NCBI GenBank assembly: GCA_004431415.1
Contig: QPMI01000621.1
Coordinates: 62,001 to 126,000 of the forward strand
Reading direction: 5' to 3'
Source: Cyanophora paradoxa
Lineage: Eukaryota; Glaucocystophyceae; Cyanophorales; Cyanophoraceae
DNA length: 64,000 bases
The notes under the pieces are model-generated. The model saw nothing but the letters and a program-made list of their open reading frames with translations. It was not told the origin of the DNA and did no database searches. Position numbers and translations under genes: made by a program. Below, piece after piece: positions 10,101 to 19,376 of this stretch (position 1 is its first letter; each line of letters opens with the position of its first letter).

Positions 10101-12672
10101 TCGGTGTGCCTTCTTGACCTGTAAACGACCCATTGAGACTAACATAATGATCATTCAAAAATAGCCTTTCAGGTATATTAATCGATTGGTAAAGTGTGAC
10201 TCCATTAAAAACGTTTCCGATTGCATTCAATTGTGCAAAAACTGGCTGTTGATCTATTTCGTCCCAATTGTGCCTATGGGCGAAATCTGTAATATCTGCT
10301 TTGACGTGTTCATGTGCAAAATCCGTAATATCTGCTTTGACATGTTTGTGTGCGAAATCTGTTATTTGGTCTTTTGTGTGAGTATGGGCGAAATCTGTAA
10401 TATCGGCTTTGACGTGTTCATGTGCGAAATCTGTTATTTGCGCTTTTGTGTGAGTATGGTCAAAATCTGTTATTTGATCTTTTGTGTGAGTGTGGGCAAA
10501 ATCTGTGATTTGCGCTTTTGTGTGAGTATGGTCAAAATCCGTAATATCGGCTTTGACATGAGTATGTGCAAAATCCGTAATATCTGCTTTAACATGTTCA
10601 TGGTCTGAGGGTGGGAATTTTTCGGGTGCGTCAGGGATATTATCCCATCTAAAATAATCTTCTGTTACGACTCTTGAAATATTTTCGTTATGAATGTTTT
10701 TCGCTGAGGCTCTCTGATTGATTTCTAAAAGACCCTCAGGAACTCCACCATTATAATTTGTTTTAATCCATGCTACCTCACATTGTTTATAATCATCGCG
10801 ATCTCCTAAAAGTGTTTCTGCTGCGAGTTGCTCACGGCTAAATATTAATTTTGGTCTTGATCCGTCTAAATCGCTTACATTAGTCACATTAATTTGTATT
10901 GTTGCATCTTTGTTATCATAGTTTGCTGGATCAGATGGTAGAGAAATAAATCCTGCTGTCATCGGGACATCATCGGGGTAGTAGTTTGTTAAGTAGATTC
11001 CTGGTTTTGTATTTTTAATTTCAATTCCACCACCAAGTGGTAATATTACATCCCTTGTGGGTGGTCTAATATACAATTCACCGTCCATTGTGGTGCCTGC
11101 ATCGATTCCCTGACGATTCACATAATAATCGTTTAATTGTAATCTTTCTGGTGTGTTTATATTTTGGTAGAGACTCACACCATTGTTAATATCTCCTAAT
11201 AATACATTTCCTGCTGATGCAAAAGTGGGCTGCTCTCGTATTTCGCTCCAAATATGTAAATGGTCTTCTGGCGGAAACTCAGGTGGAATTCCATCGATAT
11301 CGCCCCAATCATGCCTGTGATCTTCAGGTGGATATTTCTCAGGTTTACCCAAGATCTCATCCCAATCATGGTTGTGATCCTCTGGTGGATATCTCGCTGG
11401 TTTGTTGTTGATCTGTTCCCAATCTGGAAAGAACTCAAAAAGCTCCGGTTGTAAACCATCTGGTAAAAACTCCTCATGGGGTTCATAAGGTTGCTCATAA
11501 TCCACAACTGGTGGTTCGAGACCATCTGCTAAATATTCCTCATGGGGTTCATAATTCTGTTCATACTCATACTCTTGTGGATCTAAACCATCGGGTAAAT
11601 ACTCTTCCTCATTTGGGTCGTATTGATCATACTCATACTCTTGCGGGTCGAAACCGTCAGGTAAATACTCTTCCTCATCTGGGACAAATTGGTAATCATC
11701 AAGCTCTAATATATCGATTTCAGGAGGTAAATACTGTTCATCTATTTGTTTTTTCGGTTCGAAGATAGGTTTATTGCGAACTTGCTCCCAACTGACAATA
11801 TGTTGACCAAAAGGAACTGTCTCATCAGCAACTCGCTCTCGACCAGGTCCATCCGGGATTGGCGGCTTTGGTAACCCTGGAAGAGGTGGTATAGGGACAA
11901 TAGGTCCGAAGTAGTAGTTGAAAATGTTGATAACCTGCTCTTCGGTGCTAACCTTCTTACCATCCTGATAAATATTAGTTCCATGAATATTTCTCCACTG
12001 CCTGGTGCGAAGCCCTAGGTCATATCTATCATGCAATGCCGGGAGCAGGTGCCTGTCAGCCTCAATCAAGATAGAGCCGAAGGTGCATCCAGGAATATCG
12101 AACCTGGTGGCTGGCTCGGTATCGATTTGATTTACATCAAACCCGAAAAGAAGATTTGCTTCTCGTGCATCGGTATATAGTAAATCCCAGGGGAACGGCT
12201 GAATTTGTGATGCAAGCACTGATATTGCAGCATCTTCGCCAAGGAGAATTCGCCCAGTGATGTGAGCTGCAGTTTTGTTTGCGACATCATTTGATTCATC
12301 AATTAGACGTAGAGCTGATGTGTGGACCCCTCTATCATTTTGTAGCCTAAATATCAATCTACCGGAATCATACTTGGAGACTGTGCCTGAGGAGGCAATG
12401 CGAAGGTGTCGTGGCAACGCCCTGGACCCAATAATTTCAGCAACAAAGTTCTCAGTGGGACCAAGACAGAATCTCTGTGCAATATCCGGGGCACCAACGT
12501 GGGAGTTCCGCAGAATTAATGCAGCTGGTCGACTAAACTCGGTCCTGTGGATGTCACGATCAGCATTGAAGTCTGCCAAGATGCTTCCGAAAACGCGAAT
12601 ATTTATGAGTCGATCATCAACGAAATCTGGAGATCTACGAAGTGGCACTGGCTTCTTCAAGATGTAGGACAT
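7162..12672 (-). CDS. Giant fibre protein with C-terminal S74 chaperone domain
   Basis: 1836 residues. Residues 1-160 form a head shared with the element 2 fibre (FNADR, SRPAAL, GRLIF, ALR..D motifs), probably the capsid-attachment end. Residues about 317-424 hold acidic repeats (EEYLPDGxDPQEYEY). Residues about 687-806 hold nine or more short repeats of the type HTHVKADITDF / HTHTKAQITDF, as in phage tail fibres. A domain with conserved Trp and Cys (PWxNCRYxxI) occurs three times at about 1054-1204, 1317-1484 and 1504-1661. The last ~110 residues are a peptidase S74 intramolecular chaperone (SDRRYKTDIKNI, LGLIAQDVEKVIPEV, LIPVLIEAVKEL), which in that family trimerises the fibre and cuts itself off. 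The gene is divergent from the patatin gene with a 24-bp spacer. Receptor binding is the likely role. Confidence 0.85.
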   Translation of the reverse strand: MSYILKKPVPLRRSPDFVDDRLINIRVFGSILADFNADRDIHRTEFSRPAALILRNSHVGAPDIAQRFCLGPTENFVAEIIGSRALPRHLRIASSGTVSKYDSGRLIFRLQNDRGVHTSALRLIDESNDVANKTAAHITGRILLGEDAAISVLASQIQPFPWDLLYTDAREANLLFGFDVNQIDTEPATRFDIPGCTFGSILIEADRHLLPALHDRYDLGLRTRQWRNIHGTNIYQDGKKVSTEEQVINIFNYYFGPIVPIPPLPGLPKPPIPDGPGRERVADETVPFGQHIVSWEQVRNKPIFEPKKQIDEQYLPPEIDILELDDYQFVPDEEEYLPDGFDPQEYEYDQYDPNEEEYLPDGLDPQEYEYEQNYEPHEEYLADGLEPPVVDYEQPYEPHEEFLPDGLQPELFEFFPDWEQINNKPARYPPEDHNHDWDEILGKPEKYPPEDHRHDWGDIDGIPPEFPPEDHLHIWSEIREQPTFASAGNVLLGDINNGVSLYQNINTPERLQLNDYYVNRQGIDAGTTMDGELYIRPPTRDVILPLGGGIEIKNTKPGIYLTNYYPDDVPMTAGFISLPSDPANYDNKDATIQINVTNVSDLDGSRPKLIFSREQLAAETLLGDRDDYKQCEVAWIKTNYNGGVPEGLLEINQRASAKNIHNENISRVVTEDYFRWDNIPDAPEKFPPSDHEHVKADITDFAHTHVKADITDFDHTHTKAQITDFAHTHTKDQITDFDHTHTKAQITDFAHEHVKADITDFAHTHTKDQITDFAHKHVKADITDFAHEHVKADITDFAHRHNWDEIDQQPVFAQLNAIGNVFNGVTLYQSINIPERLFLNDHYVSLNGSFTGQEGTPMVGTLAVRLPRDSIVNTIYDGDFNVGINDTFPSIYVTNYHPGETGQVADFSAAIQINVTDQSAYDGARPKIVFTREKVVNYLPVVGQPTDDHGKCEMAWIKTTTGGALEVNQRMAAKNLHNTTLSGVVTDDYLENKDYVTNTELQLAVTDFVTDTDLTAALANYLPLTGGTVTGTVNATTLQIGGTTIPKGYDFDQLDVVSSDRSANNWNLNWVARTGQTGCYTTPHNDEDCSGCWMRWTVPEGMKSFYIQHMPWANCRYYDIYGQTANNYQHFLKRINAYQGIQAVNQDGTHNTVLFASINCEFYTKIYIQGRKGRIHLTGVFGWSRQRATDNELGMISWDNIFSKPSFYSAADLPATAKWTVDNWLKSTDNIERFWFGNGNTTYIRGYGNSDNVCVEFRNGSDLALLKSYNDGNLWVGGTLNVTTSVSAPSITGTTINATTIDVATLKRNGYDVPKCYAFDDTVAGGAYQLLSGTWITGGGWYWDPGYNYGSYAHNSEYDDIAAPTTTWIQYTIPTALVNGTAFLTHLPWTNGRYFEIWGVRSNGAIVFITRVNNYQPHDGSSDGYHNGVNNVPIFLAGRFTHIRIYPKVGRVHIMGIGFTHDRAHSSSYGGSTGFIHWNNVYSKPTFPSSYLTLTDVTNSIGNITSFDVVSGWNSATVYFVGSWGTGWKPTTDNPVEGFYSTITDDQTSSDYMQMEVPSGMRTCHVQYFCWTNCRYFDIGGYRNNRWNHIMRVNTYQNAGNTYADSLWHEGLIWTSFFCENFTHIRFVARKGRCHIGMIGWTKEKGRTAPANGMISWDNVFSKPNCATWPVDTWITSSEGNGRVYFGSSSTTYIKGYGYEMIHFRNGVDITMQAFYNDGNAYFWGWLTQGSDRRYKTDIKNITGALSAIEKLQGVSYKKIGDEKQKVNLGLIAQDVEKVIPEVVGKNHENYLTLAYTGLIPVLIEAVKELSKKCKDLTQTCENLQSQIDQWRSQAA

Positions 12673-12696
12673 TTTTATATAAGCCCCCTTTTAAAA
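12673..12696. promoter_or_regulatory. 24-bp divergent promoter between fibre and patatin
   Basis: Only 24 bp separate the start codons of the fibre (minus) and patatin (plus). The spacer contains TTTTATATAAG, which reads as a TATA-like element on both strands. The orthologous spacer in element 2 (58654-58696) is also TATA-rich. Confidence 0.5.
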
Positions 12697-14180
12697 ATGA
12701 AGGTCATTCTCTCACTATCAGGTGGAGGTGCTCGTGGCATAGTCATTGCCCGAATTCTACAGCGGATTGAGGCGATTACTGGGAAAGCAATACCACAGCT
12801 GTTTGATTTCTTTGCAGGCACCTCAACAGGGGCGATAATAGCGGCCGGTTTGGCTATTCCATCAACTCCAGGCTCTGTTCTTGCTTACCGATATTCTGCA
12901 GGTGATATCTTGAGTCTATATCAAACGAACCTGCCAACAATATTTGCAAATCCAAGATCACTGACAAGCTTGCTCTCAGGCAGCCGCTATGATGCAAACC
13001 CTCTGGAGTCGGTGCTCACAGACGTTGCCCAGGACTACACAATTGCAGAATCGACAAAAGATGTATTAATAACAGCGTTTGATACAGTTCGGATGCAGCC
13101 CGTAGTTTTTACGAAGGATGGGCCATATTCAAGCACGCTGATTCGTGATGCAGTGAGAGCATCTTCTGCAGCGCCTACATTCTTTCCACCGAAGGTTCTA
13201 GGGGACAAAAACCTTGTTGACGGGGCAATTGCCTGTTTGAATAATCCCTCAGTTGCTGCACTCAGCCACGCCAGTAAAATTTACGATGCAGAAGATCCAA
13301 TTGTTCTTGTGAGCATTAGCTGTGGTGAAGTCCAAGCCAGTGAGCAATTGACTGCAGGCTTTTCGAATTCGGAGACGTCAGGCTGGGGCGCACTGGGCTG
13401 GATCCTATCCCTCTCAGGCAGCCCAATCATTTCTATGCTAATGGCTGGTAGCGAGCTGGAATCGCACTTTCAAATGCAGGAACTGCTTCCAGTTGATGCG
13501 GATAGGAATCTAACAAGATACTGGCGTTTAAGTGTTCCGCTACCAGCTGCAGTCATGAGCAAGCTTGACGATGCCTCCCCATCGAATATTTCTTATTTGA
13601 TTTCCACGACAGATTTATGGCTGAAACAAATCGAAATAAATGCTAAAATAAATGCACTCTGCAGCTTTCTACTGGCGAACTATGACCTACTGAACGATGA
13701 GAGACTAATCATATCGTCTACTTTAACAGTTGAGCCGCCATTTGATGTCAACTGGTTTATAATTCCAGATGCAAACATTACAAGCAACGACTTTGAGGAA
13801 TTGCACCCACCTTCTCATGTGCGACCCAACTCAACAGGGTTCCAAGGGGCACTTTACCTAATCCCTGGATTAAAGTCGAGTTTCCCAAGCCTTTTGAGCT
13901 ACATCAAATCATTATGTATGGGCCAGCATTTGCTGCCGGAGTCCTATTTAATTTCAGCATTCTGACCAACTTAGGATATGTCCAAGATGGGAGGCTTTTT
14001 GAAAATACGGTCCTAGCAAATGTGCTTGCTGCGAACCCAACAATGGCAGGCTTCGATCTAATGCATAGTGACTCGCATTTGTTCACCCCACAGGTATATA
14101 ACTATGTGCAAATTATAACAAACGAATTTATAAATGTGAATGCATTCCGGCTTGATTTCCGGGGACGTTACATTAATTAG
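12697..14180 (+). pseudogene. Patatin-like phospholipase, C-terminus frameshifted
   Basis: The start ATG is 12697; a longer frame from 12547 only overlaps the divergent fibre gene. The protein has the patatin glycine-rich oxyanion loop (SGGGARG, residues 8-14), nucleophile motif GTSTG (Ser43) and the catalytic Asp in DGA (Asp175), so lipid acyl hydrolase activity is predicted. It is homologous to 57160-58653 of element 2. The first frame ends at 13965, but the C-terminal homology continues in another frame to the stop at 14180 (the ending DFRGRYIN matches DFEGYYV of element 2), so a single-base indel lies at about 13840-13870. The catalytic domain is intact upstream of it. Its place in the virion gene module suggests a virion or exit/entry lipase. 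Confidence 0.8.
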
Positions 14181-14505
14181 GAGGCGGCATGAATGCCCAG
14201 GAAATCAGAGAGAGTCCAAGACGTGTTGGAATAGTTCTGCCAGATTTATCTTTCTCCCAAAATGGTGCTCCATTACGCCCTCCCAGTCGCCTCTTAATGT
14301 AATTCTCTCTTCGCTGATACCAAGTTGTGTTTCTGGTTGCGAGCTCCTTTTTGATTCCGTCAGGACCAAATCGGCGGTAAGCTTGCAGAAAACCTAGGTT
14401 TGTTTGTGTGCTTGGCTTATCTCCAATCGCAACAAGTGATACTTTTTTGTCCCGCATCAACGGTAAGTACTTTTCAATCTGAGCTATGGGCATCAACTGC
14501 GACAT
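14173..14505 (-). CDS. Small basic protein, unknown
   Basis: 110 residues, not recognised. Its centre is rich in Arg, Lys and aromatic residues (RRENYIKRRLGG, FWEKDKSGR). The stop overlaps the end of the convergent patatin gene by 8 bp, and a TTTTTTATATATTG stretch lies directly before the start. There is no counterpart at this position in element 2. A small basic virion or DNA-condensing protein is possible, without proof. Confidence 0.45.
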   Translation of the reverse strand: MSQLMPIAQIEKYLPLMRDKKVSLVAIGDKPSTQTNLGFLQAYRRFGPDGIKKELATRNTTWYQRRENYIKRRLGGRNGAPFWEKDKSGRTIPTRLGLSLISWAFMPPPN

Positions 14506-14552
14506 TTTTTATATATTGTGCCAAGAAATAAAACGGGGCGCAACCCAGGCGC

Positions 14553-14610
14553 AGCCGAGCGAGCGGCTTGTCTGCGACTTTTCAAATCAGTTTGGCGCAG
14601 CGGTCGCTGC
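14553..14610 (-). terminator. Two hairpins downstream of minor capsid B
   Basis: AGCCG-AGCGAG-CGGCT (14553-14568) and GCAGCG-GT-CGCTGC (14597-14610) are perfect stems, each followed by a copy of TTGTCTGC. They sit between the stop of minor capsid B and the TATA stretch of the next minus-strand gene. Hairpins mark transcript 3' ends in several large DNA viruses; that use here is inferred. Confidence 0.4.
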
Positions 14611-14635
14611 TTGTCTGCAACTCTGGCGACTTTCC

Positions 14636-15552
14636 CTAAGTGATGAACTGGAGCTCCCCAGACCATGGCAATCCATTCAGTAATACATCATCACCATCTC
14701 TGTCTACAATGCGCAGTCGCAAGGAAGTCAGCACAAGACGCTCTTCGATGGAGATCCATTCGCTTTGATGATCCTGATTTATATAAACGAATTTGCCAAC
14801 GTCCTGACTCATTTGAATTCGAGCAAGCCCGTAGTTGCACATTGTTTTGGCCCCACGGCGAAGCTTTGAAGCAAATGGTCGAAGCTCTTCACAGACTAGG
14901 AATAGATACTGGTCGCTGTTCATGTCAATTATCTTTGGAAATTCGACAGCATAACCAAGTGGCTCACTCCGCATTCTTTCGGTGAAATCCACGCCATATT
15001 CAGGGTGTGAAGGTGTTACTGGAATGCCAGCAACCTCGAGATATCGCTCAGCTGCAGTTACTGATCTTTGTCCTCCTTCAAACACGATAGGAGACAGCTG
15101 GAGGGGCTCATTTCGGTTCAGCCCTAGCAGATTCGATAGAGCTTTGAACTGGCAGGTTACTGTGCAGGAACGGTTGCAATAGGCAGACATCTTCAGTGTC
15201 TCTGGGTCCCGAAACAATTTGAAATATGCTATTACGATTCCCCCAGTTCAAACTTAAACGATAGGCCAAAGTTGTAAAGATCTGTTTCGCCCATATTTGC
15301 AGTAGTAATTATACCAGGCTCAAAAACTGCCAGATTTTCCGTCCAAATGTTGGGGAAGGTGATCGAAAGATACTCATCTCTAATGCTCGTGTAAAGGCTG
15401 TTTGCGAACTCACACTGGGTAAGTCGAACAGCAACTGGATTGATTATAGGTTCATTTATTTCTAGCACAAAGTTTGCCTCTGAATCGATTGGCCTTCTGT
15501 CTCTACTGTCAAAGCTGAGCCTGACGCAGCGTCGATGCTTGTCTTCGACCAT
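14636..15552 (-). pseudogene. Minor capsid protein B, split by a frameshift
   Basis: Two frames, 15552-15232 and 15217-14636, together match the single 281-residue protein at 56279-57124 in element 2. The N-terminal part has the SRD...VRL...E(F/I).NS pattern; the C-terminal part has CEELRPF versus IEELRPF and RIQM versus RIQM. On the coding strand the break lies at a run of five G about 15240-15245; one additional G would restore one frame across the gap. Either the gene is broken or the assembly has a homopolymer error. The role is that of a PLV minor capsid (penton-type, single jelly-roll) protein, by homology and position. It is divergent from minor capsid A. Confidence 0.7.
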
Positions 15553-15579
15553 TTTTATTCTCTAACTGATATAAAAAAG
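15553..15579. promoter_or_regulatory. 27-bp divergent promoter between the minor capsid genes
   Basis: The space between the two start codons contains GATATAAAAAAG 9-10 bp before the ATG at 15580 and TTTTTATTC close to the other start. The arrangement parallels the fibre/patatin spacer. Confidence 0.45.
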
Positions 15580-16536
15580 ATGCCGACGGACTACGTCTGC
15601 ATTGCAAGCCACCAAGCGGATGAGCTGACATCCACCTCAAAATTTAAAGTAAGACTGCCTAAAGTTTATCAGGATGTAAAAGCTGTGCGCTTGGTATCAG
15701 CTGAGATCCCCAACACAATGAGCACAGTTGATGCACTCGATCCAGCAGAGGATTTAGTGTTTGACACGTATATATATTGGTGCAAATATGATCCTGCAAA
15801 TGAGGGACCCGACCCACCTCAGCCAGGTTTTGGAGCCTGGAATAACATTACAATTCCACCTGGAAATTACGACGTCACCTCGCTTGTGACAAAGATAAAC
15901 GAAAGGTTGACGGGGACTGGTATCACGTGCACGTATAATTCAGCAGTTAAATCAATAGGGTTCACAGCTAGCTTCGAGTTCTTTATTGCTCTGATGTTGG
16001 CTCCGAACCTGGGTGGGCGGGAAATCAGAAACTACCAGGCTGTTGCTAGGGCTCAGCGAACTGCAAAGCTGCTAGGCTTGCGATCAATTCTACCGATTCG
16101 GTCAAAGACATTATCTATAAATACTGAATATATAGCAGGCGCTTATGAGCCTGATGTCACTCCCGATGATCATGTGCTCCTACGCATTCCTGAAATTGGT
16201 GACCTTGTCAGTATGCCCAATACTTCAATTCCTGGCTTCTTCTCAAAGCTCAGCATTCCCAGCGTCCTGCGTCCTGGTGAGACAGCCTACTACGATTCAA
16301 CTGAAGCAACTCCTTTGTATAAGTATGTTTATTCAAAGCTGGACCTGTACTCTGTGACTATTGAGATATACGATTTTATGCAGCGAATCGCTGATTTAAA
16401 TGGAGCTCCTGTGTCATTTATTCTCGAAATTCGTTATGGTCCTGACGAACCCAATGGTGATGTTGTTTACGAACTTGCAAAACTTCAGCTCCAGAAAAGG
16501 TCAAAAACATATCCTTGGATCAATTCGTCAAACTGA
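15580..16536 (+). CDS. Minor capsid protein A
   Basis: 318 residues from ATG 15580, chosen because an upstream extension to 15535 overlaps the divergent gene and is not conserved. It matches the 308-residue protein at 55336-56262 of element 2: LPxxYxxVKxVRLVxAxxPNxxSTV near residues 25-55, a central beta-rich region, and D(L/R)xxxTIxxxD near the end. The SRD/DR...VRL.SAEIPNT signature is common to PLV and giant-virus penton-like proteins. It lies directly upstream of the MCP on the same strand (51 bp), the usual place for a minor capsid gene. Confidence 0.7.
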   Translation: MPTDYVCIASHQADELTSTSKFKVRLPKVYQDVKAVRLVSAEIPNTMSTVDALDPAEDLVFDTYIYWCKYDPANEGPDPPQPGFGAWNNITIPPGNYDVTSLVTKINERLTGTGITCTYNSAVKSIGFTASFEFFIALMLAPNLGGREIRNYQAVARAQRTAKLLGLRSILPIRSKTLSINTEYIAGAYEPDVTPDDHVLLRIPEIGDLVSMPNTSIPGFFSKLSIPSVLRPGETAYYDSTEATPLYKYVYSKLDLYSVTIEIYDFMQRIADLNGAPVSFILEIRYGPDEPNGDVVYELAKLQLQKRSKTYPWINSSN

Positions 16537-16575
16537 GTCTTGGTGAAGCGGCAGAATTATTTTCTTTCACTGCAA

Positions 16576-16587
16576 TTATATAAATCG
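16576..16587 (+). promoter_or_regulatory. TATA-like element before the MCP
   Basis: ATTATATAAATCG lies directly before ATG 16588. This decides the start: an earlier alternative start at 16540 is TTG, and the conserved protein begins after the ATG. Confidence 0.4.
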
Positions 16588-17976
16588 ATGGATGTTACTC
16601 AGAATTTGCAGCGACTTGGCCTCAAAGAGCTCCTCACGACACCTCAGGAAGCAAAGGACTTCTTCATGAACAATGAGCTTATGTTGGGTCTAACGAGCCA
16701 AACCAAGCCTGTTCGTGTTGTTGTCAACCCAAGCAATGACTATGGAGACTGCTTCGGAAAGAGGGTTACTTATTTCCTGCCCCGATACAACTTCCTTCAG
16801 GGGCTCGAACTCCAGTTTACCCTGCCCGAGTTGACCGCTTTTACTGGTGACACTGACCTGGTTCGCACTGGTTATCTGCGGTCTGTTGGTGCTCTTGTAA
16901 AGCGAATTGAAATCAAATATGCTTCCTACAGCTACATTGTCCCCGAGGACTGGCTTGTTCACAGCGCACTGATTTACAATGATGATGCTCAGCTCAAAAA
17001 GAAATACCGGTCAGGTGGCTGGCTACATGGAACACCACCTCAGGGGACAAATCGCACTGGAGGTATTTTCAGTGTAAAAATCCCCTGTCCATGGGAGGGT
17101 TCAGTGCTACCCATTGGTGCTCTATCTGGCGAGGTTTCTGTCGAGGTTTGGTTCCGTGATCGTGCCCAGGGCTTCGTCGAAACCAGCTATGGTGGTAGGT
17201 TTGTAACAGAATATGCCATAGGCGGTGATGCTTCTAAAGAAGATGGACTCGGGAGCGTGGGAGCTGCTGCTGCATCCCCTGCAAACATCGGCCAGAATAT
17301 AACTCCCAATGTTCTCAGTGTCACCCCTGCCAATCCGGAGCTTTCTAATCCTAAGATTATTGCTCATTGCATCAACGTTGATGAGGCCACTTTTGCCCAG
17401 GTTATTGAGAAAGTCAAAACGTCTGGAATTGCAATTCCCGCTACCGATGTCGGCTGGGTTGATGCTGATTCAATTACTTATGCTGGTGCTGGTGCGCCCA
17501 CCCGGATTAATCTGTCTCAAATCAGTGGACTATGCTACGGCCTGTTCGTTAGCATTCGCAAGCAGCCAAACATGAACCAAACTGACGGAAAACACAGTGT
17601 CCTCAAAACCGAGGCAAATGCTCGCGATATAACTATTTCCTGCGAATTAAATGGCCAGCGACTTTATTCAAACGAGCCCGTTCCTCTCCTGCAAGGTGCC
17701 GAACTCATCGCTGATGTCTTCAAGTGCTCCAATCTCGACGCTCCTTTGAATAGATACGTGCTGACGGGTTTGCCATTTTGCATTAGTGGAGACAAATCGA
17801 TTCGAAATGCTGCTCAAACTGGTTTCGTAGATCTGACGAACTCCAGCAGCTGCTTCCTGAATATCATGAACCCTGCTGCTTACGATGCTAACAACAAGAT
17901 TTACGTCCAGGTTCGAGCACTCCTGCACACTGTACTAATTGTTGATGCTGCGGGTCTTCGCAAGGTGAACCTCTAA
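16588..17976 (+). CDS. Major capsid protein (double jelly-roll)
   Basis: 462 residues, homologous to the broken 53977-55288 gene of element 2. Shared landmarks: LxTTxxxKDxFxNxxLxxG near residue 15, PxRxLxGLxLQ, TGYLRxxGxLxKRIEIxxAS at about 95-115, VPED, then SGIAIP and (R)INLSQ(I/L), and NG(Q/N)RLYSN in the second half. Length and pattern fit Polinton-like virus MCPs, trimers of which form the hexagonal capsomers of an icosahedral shell. It follows minor capsid A and is followed by the packaging ATPase after 20 bp, all on one strand. The frame is intact. Confidence 0.85.
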   Translation: MDVTQNLQRLGLKELLTTPQEAKDFFMNNELMLGLTSQTKPVRVVVNPSNDYGDCFGKRVTYFLPRYNFLQGLELQFTLPELTAFTGDTDLVRTGYLRSVGALVKRIEIKYASYSYIVPEDWLVHSALIYNDDAQLKKKYRSGGWLHGTPPQGTNRTGGIFSVKIPCPWEGSVLPIGALSGEVSVEVWFRDRAQGFVETSYGGRFVTEYAIGGDASKEDGLGSVGAAAASPANIGQNITPNVLSVTPANPELSNPKIIAHCINVDEATFAQVIEKVKTSGIAIPATDVGWVDADSITYAGAGAPTRINLSQISGLCYGLFVSIRKQPNMNQTDGKHSVLKTEANARDITISCELNGQRLYSNEPVPLLQGAELIADVFKCSNLDAPLNRYVLTGLPFCISGDKSIRNAAQTGFVDLTNSSSCFLNIMNPAAYDANNKIYVQVRALLHTVLIVDAAGLRKVNL

Positions 17977-17996
17977 TTTCACCGACTATCTTTTTG

Positions 17997-18737
17997 ATGG
18001 ATGGGTCAGACGAGCTCGCACAGTTCCAGCCGGGAGAAATGAGGGTTCCTTTCAAAGCCCTATTTATTTCAAAGTCTAATAGCGGCAAATCTTTCTACTG
18101 CACAAAGCATTTACTTAGACTGTTATATCCAAAGATCAATCGAGTTGTTGTGTTTACCGCCACCAAATTCAATGGTGAATACGAAGCAATAACTAAAGAG
18201 CTTTACGACGATTTTCAGCCATCTATTGTTGCAGAAATCATTGATTCACAGCGCGCTCTAATCGAAAACAAAAAGAAAGCGCCGCAGATATTACTTGTAT
18301 TGGACGATCTTGTTGCTGCATCTGAAACTGTTGATCTTCGAAACAGCAAGGTTGTTAATCGACTTTTTATGCAGTGCCGCCATTTTTGCATTTCTACGAT
18401 TTTAATGTCGCAAAAACTAACAGCATTGAGTCAATCTATAAGATCGAACAGTGATTACTGCTTTTTCTTTAGCTATTCAAATCACACCGAACTTGAGGCA
18501 ATTTATCGAGACTTTTCACACCTACCAAAGGATAAGTTCATCGCCTTGTTCGAGACTTGGGCGCACGATTATCAGTGCTTAGTTTTGGATGGAACTAAAT
18601 ATGATACTGCCTGGTACGTTGATAAAGCCGTCGAAGATAAGAGTTTTCGTTTCTCTAAATGGCTAAAACAAGAAGAAGAGTCTAAAAAAGAATTACCTGT
18701 TATCTCTAAAAAAAGGCGTTTTAAAATATTATCTTAA
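17997..18737 (+). CDS. DNA-packaging ATPase (FtsK/HerA, A32-like)
   Basis: 246 residues from ATG 17997. Walker A is SKSNSGKS near residues 25-32 and Walker B is ILLVLDDL near 98-105, followed by the sensor-like STILMSQK and SNSDYCFFF. It matches 52271-53137 of element 2 in all these places. In PLVs, virophages and adenovirus-like viruses this ATPase pumps the genome into the preformed capsid. The gene lies between MCP and the coiled-coil protein, as in element 2. Confidence 0.9.
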   Translation: MDGSDELAQFQPGEMRVPFKALFISKSNSGKSFYCTKHLLRLLYPKINRVVVFTATKFNGEYEAITKELYDDFQPSIVAEIIDSQRALIENKKKAPQILLVLDDLVAASETVDLRNSKVVNRLFMQCRHFCISTILMSQKLTALSQSIRSNSDYCFFFSYSNHTELEAIYRDFSHLPKDKFIALFETWAHDYQCLVLDGTKYDTAWYVDKAVEDKSFRFSKWLKQEEESKKELPVISKKRRFKILS

Positions 18738-18746
18738 TAAAATAAG

Positions 18747-19376
18747 ATGGGTCGCGGGATTCCTAAAAAGGGTTATCGTGAAAGACGCAAGGTTAATGTT
18801 GTTGAACCACTAGTTGAAAGTGGGTCGACTGAAGGCGCAGCTGTTGCTAATCCTAGCGGGGAACTCGCAAGTAACCCCCAATTAAATGCCCCTGTAGCGA
18901 AAACGATCGCCTCGGCAGCAGCTAATGCAAGTGCGGTTGACGATCGACAAAGCCAGGTCAAAATTGTAAACGAAATGCAGTCTGATATCGATGATGATGC
19001 TGCTAGAATTATCCAAGCCATGGCCTCTGAACCACGCTATTCAGGGCCAAAAATCAAGACAGCATCAGTATCAAAAAGTCAGATCGAGGAACTAACAGCT
19101 AAATTGCGCGACCTGGAGGCTCGATCGGCTAATATCGAATCGTATGTAAAAGACAAGCAAGAAAGAGCTAAGATCCGCGAGATGTTGCGAAGCGAGATGT
19201 TTAAGCACAGACCTATGGACGTACCAGATTTACGCTATTTGAAAAATGAAAAAATAAAGGCTTCACAAGTTCTCGATTCTGCCGAAGTAAAGCCAGCAAC
19301 TCCCAATATTTCTGAGCCAAATTCTACTGGGTCGCAACTGAAGAATGCGATTGGAGGGAGACGAATTCGTCTGTGA
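18747..19376 (+). CDS. Coiled-coil protein next to the packaging ATPase
   Basis: 209 residues, function unknown. It has a basic N-terminus (GRGIPKKGYRERRK), an Ala/Ser-rich linker, a coiled coil at about 112-150 (IEELTAKLRDLEAR, KDKQERAKIREML) and a C-terminus ending IGGRRIRL. The protein at 51585-52268 in element 2 occupies the same position, has the same coiled coil (EEKVRDLEMKVSNYE) and ends LGGKRHIR. It therefore belongs to a conserved family recognised by place, coiled coil and a GG-(R/K)-R/H-IR tail. A capsid cement or scaffold role is inferred. It starts 9 bp after the ATPase stop; the HNH gene opposite overlaps its 3' end. Confidence 0.65.
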   Translation: MGRGIPKKGYRERRKVNVVEPLVESGSTEGAAVANPSGELASNPQLNAPVAKTIASAAANASAVDDRQSQVKIVNEMQSDIDDDAARIIQAMASEPRYSGPKIKTASVSKSQIEELTAKLRDLEARSANIESYVKDKQERAKIREMLRSEMFKHRPMDVPDLRYLKNEKIKASQVLDSAEVKPATPNISEPNSTGSQLKNAIGGRRIRL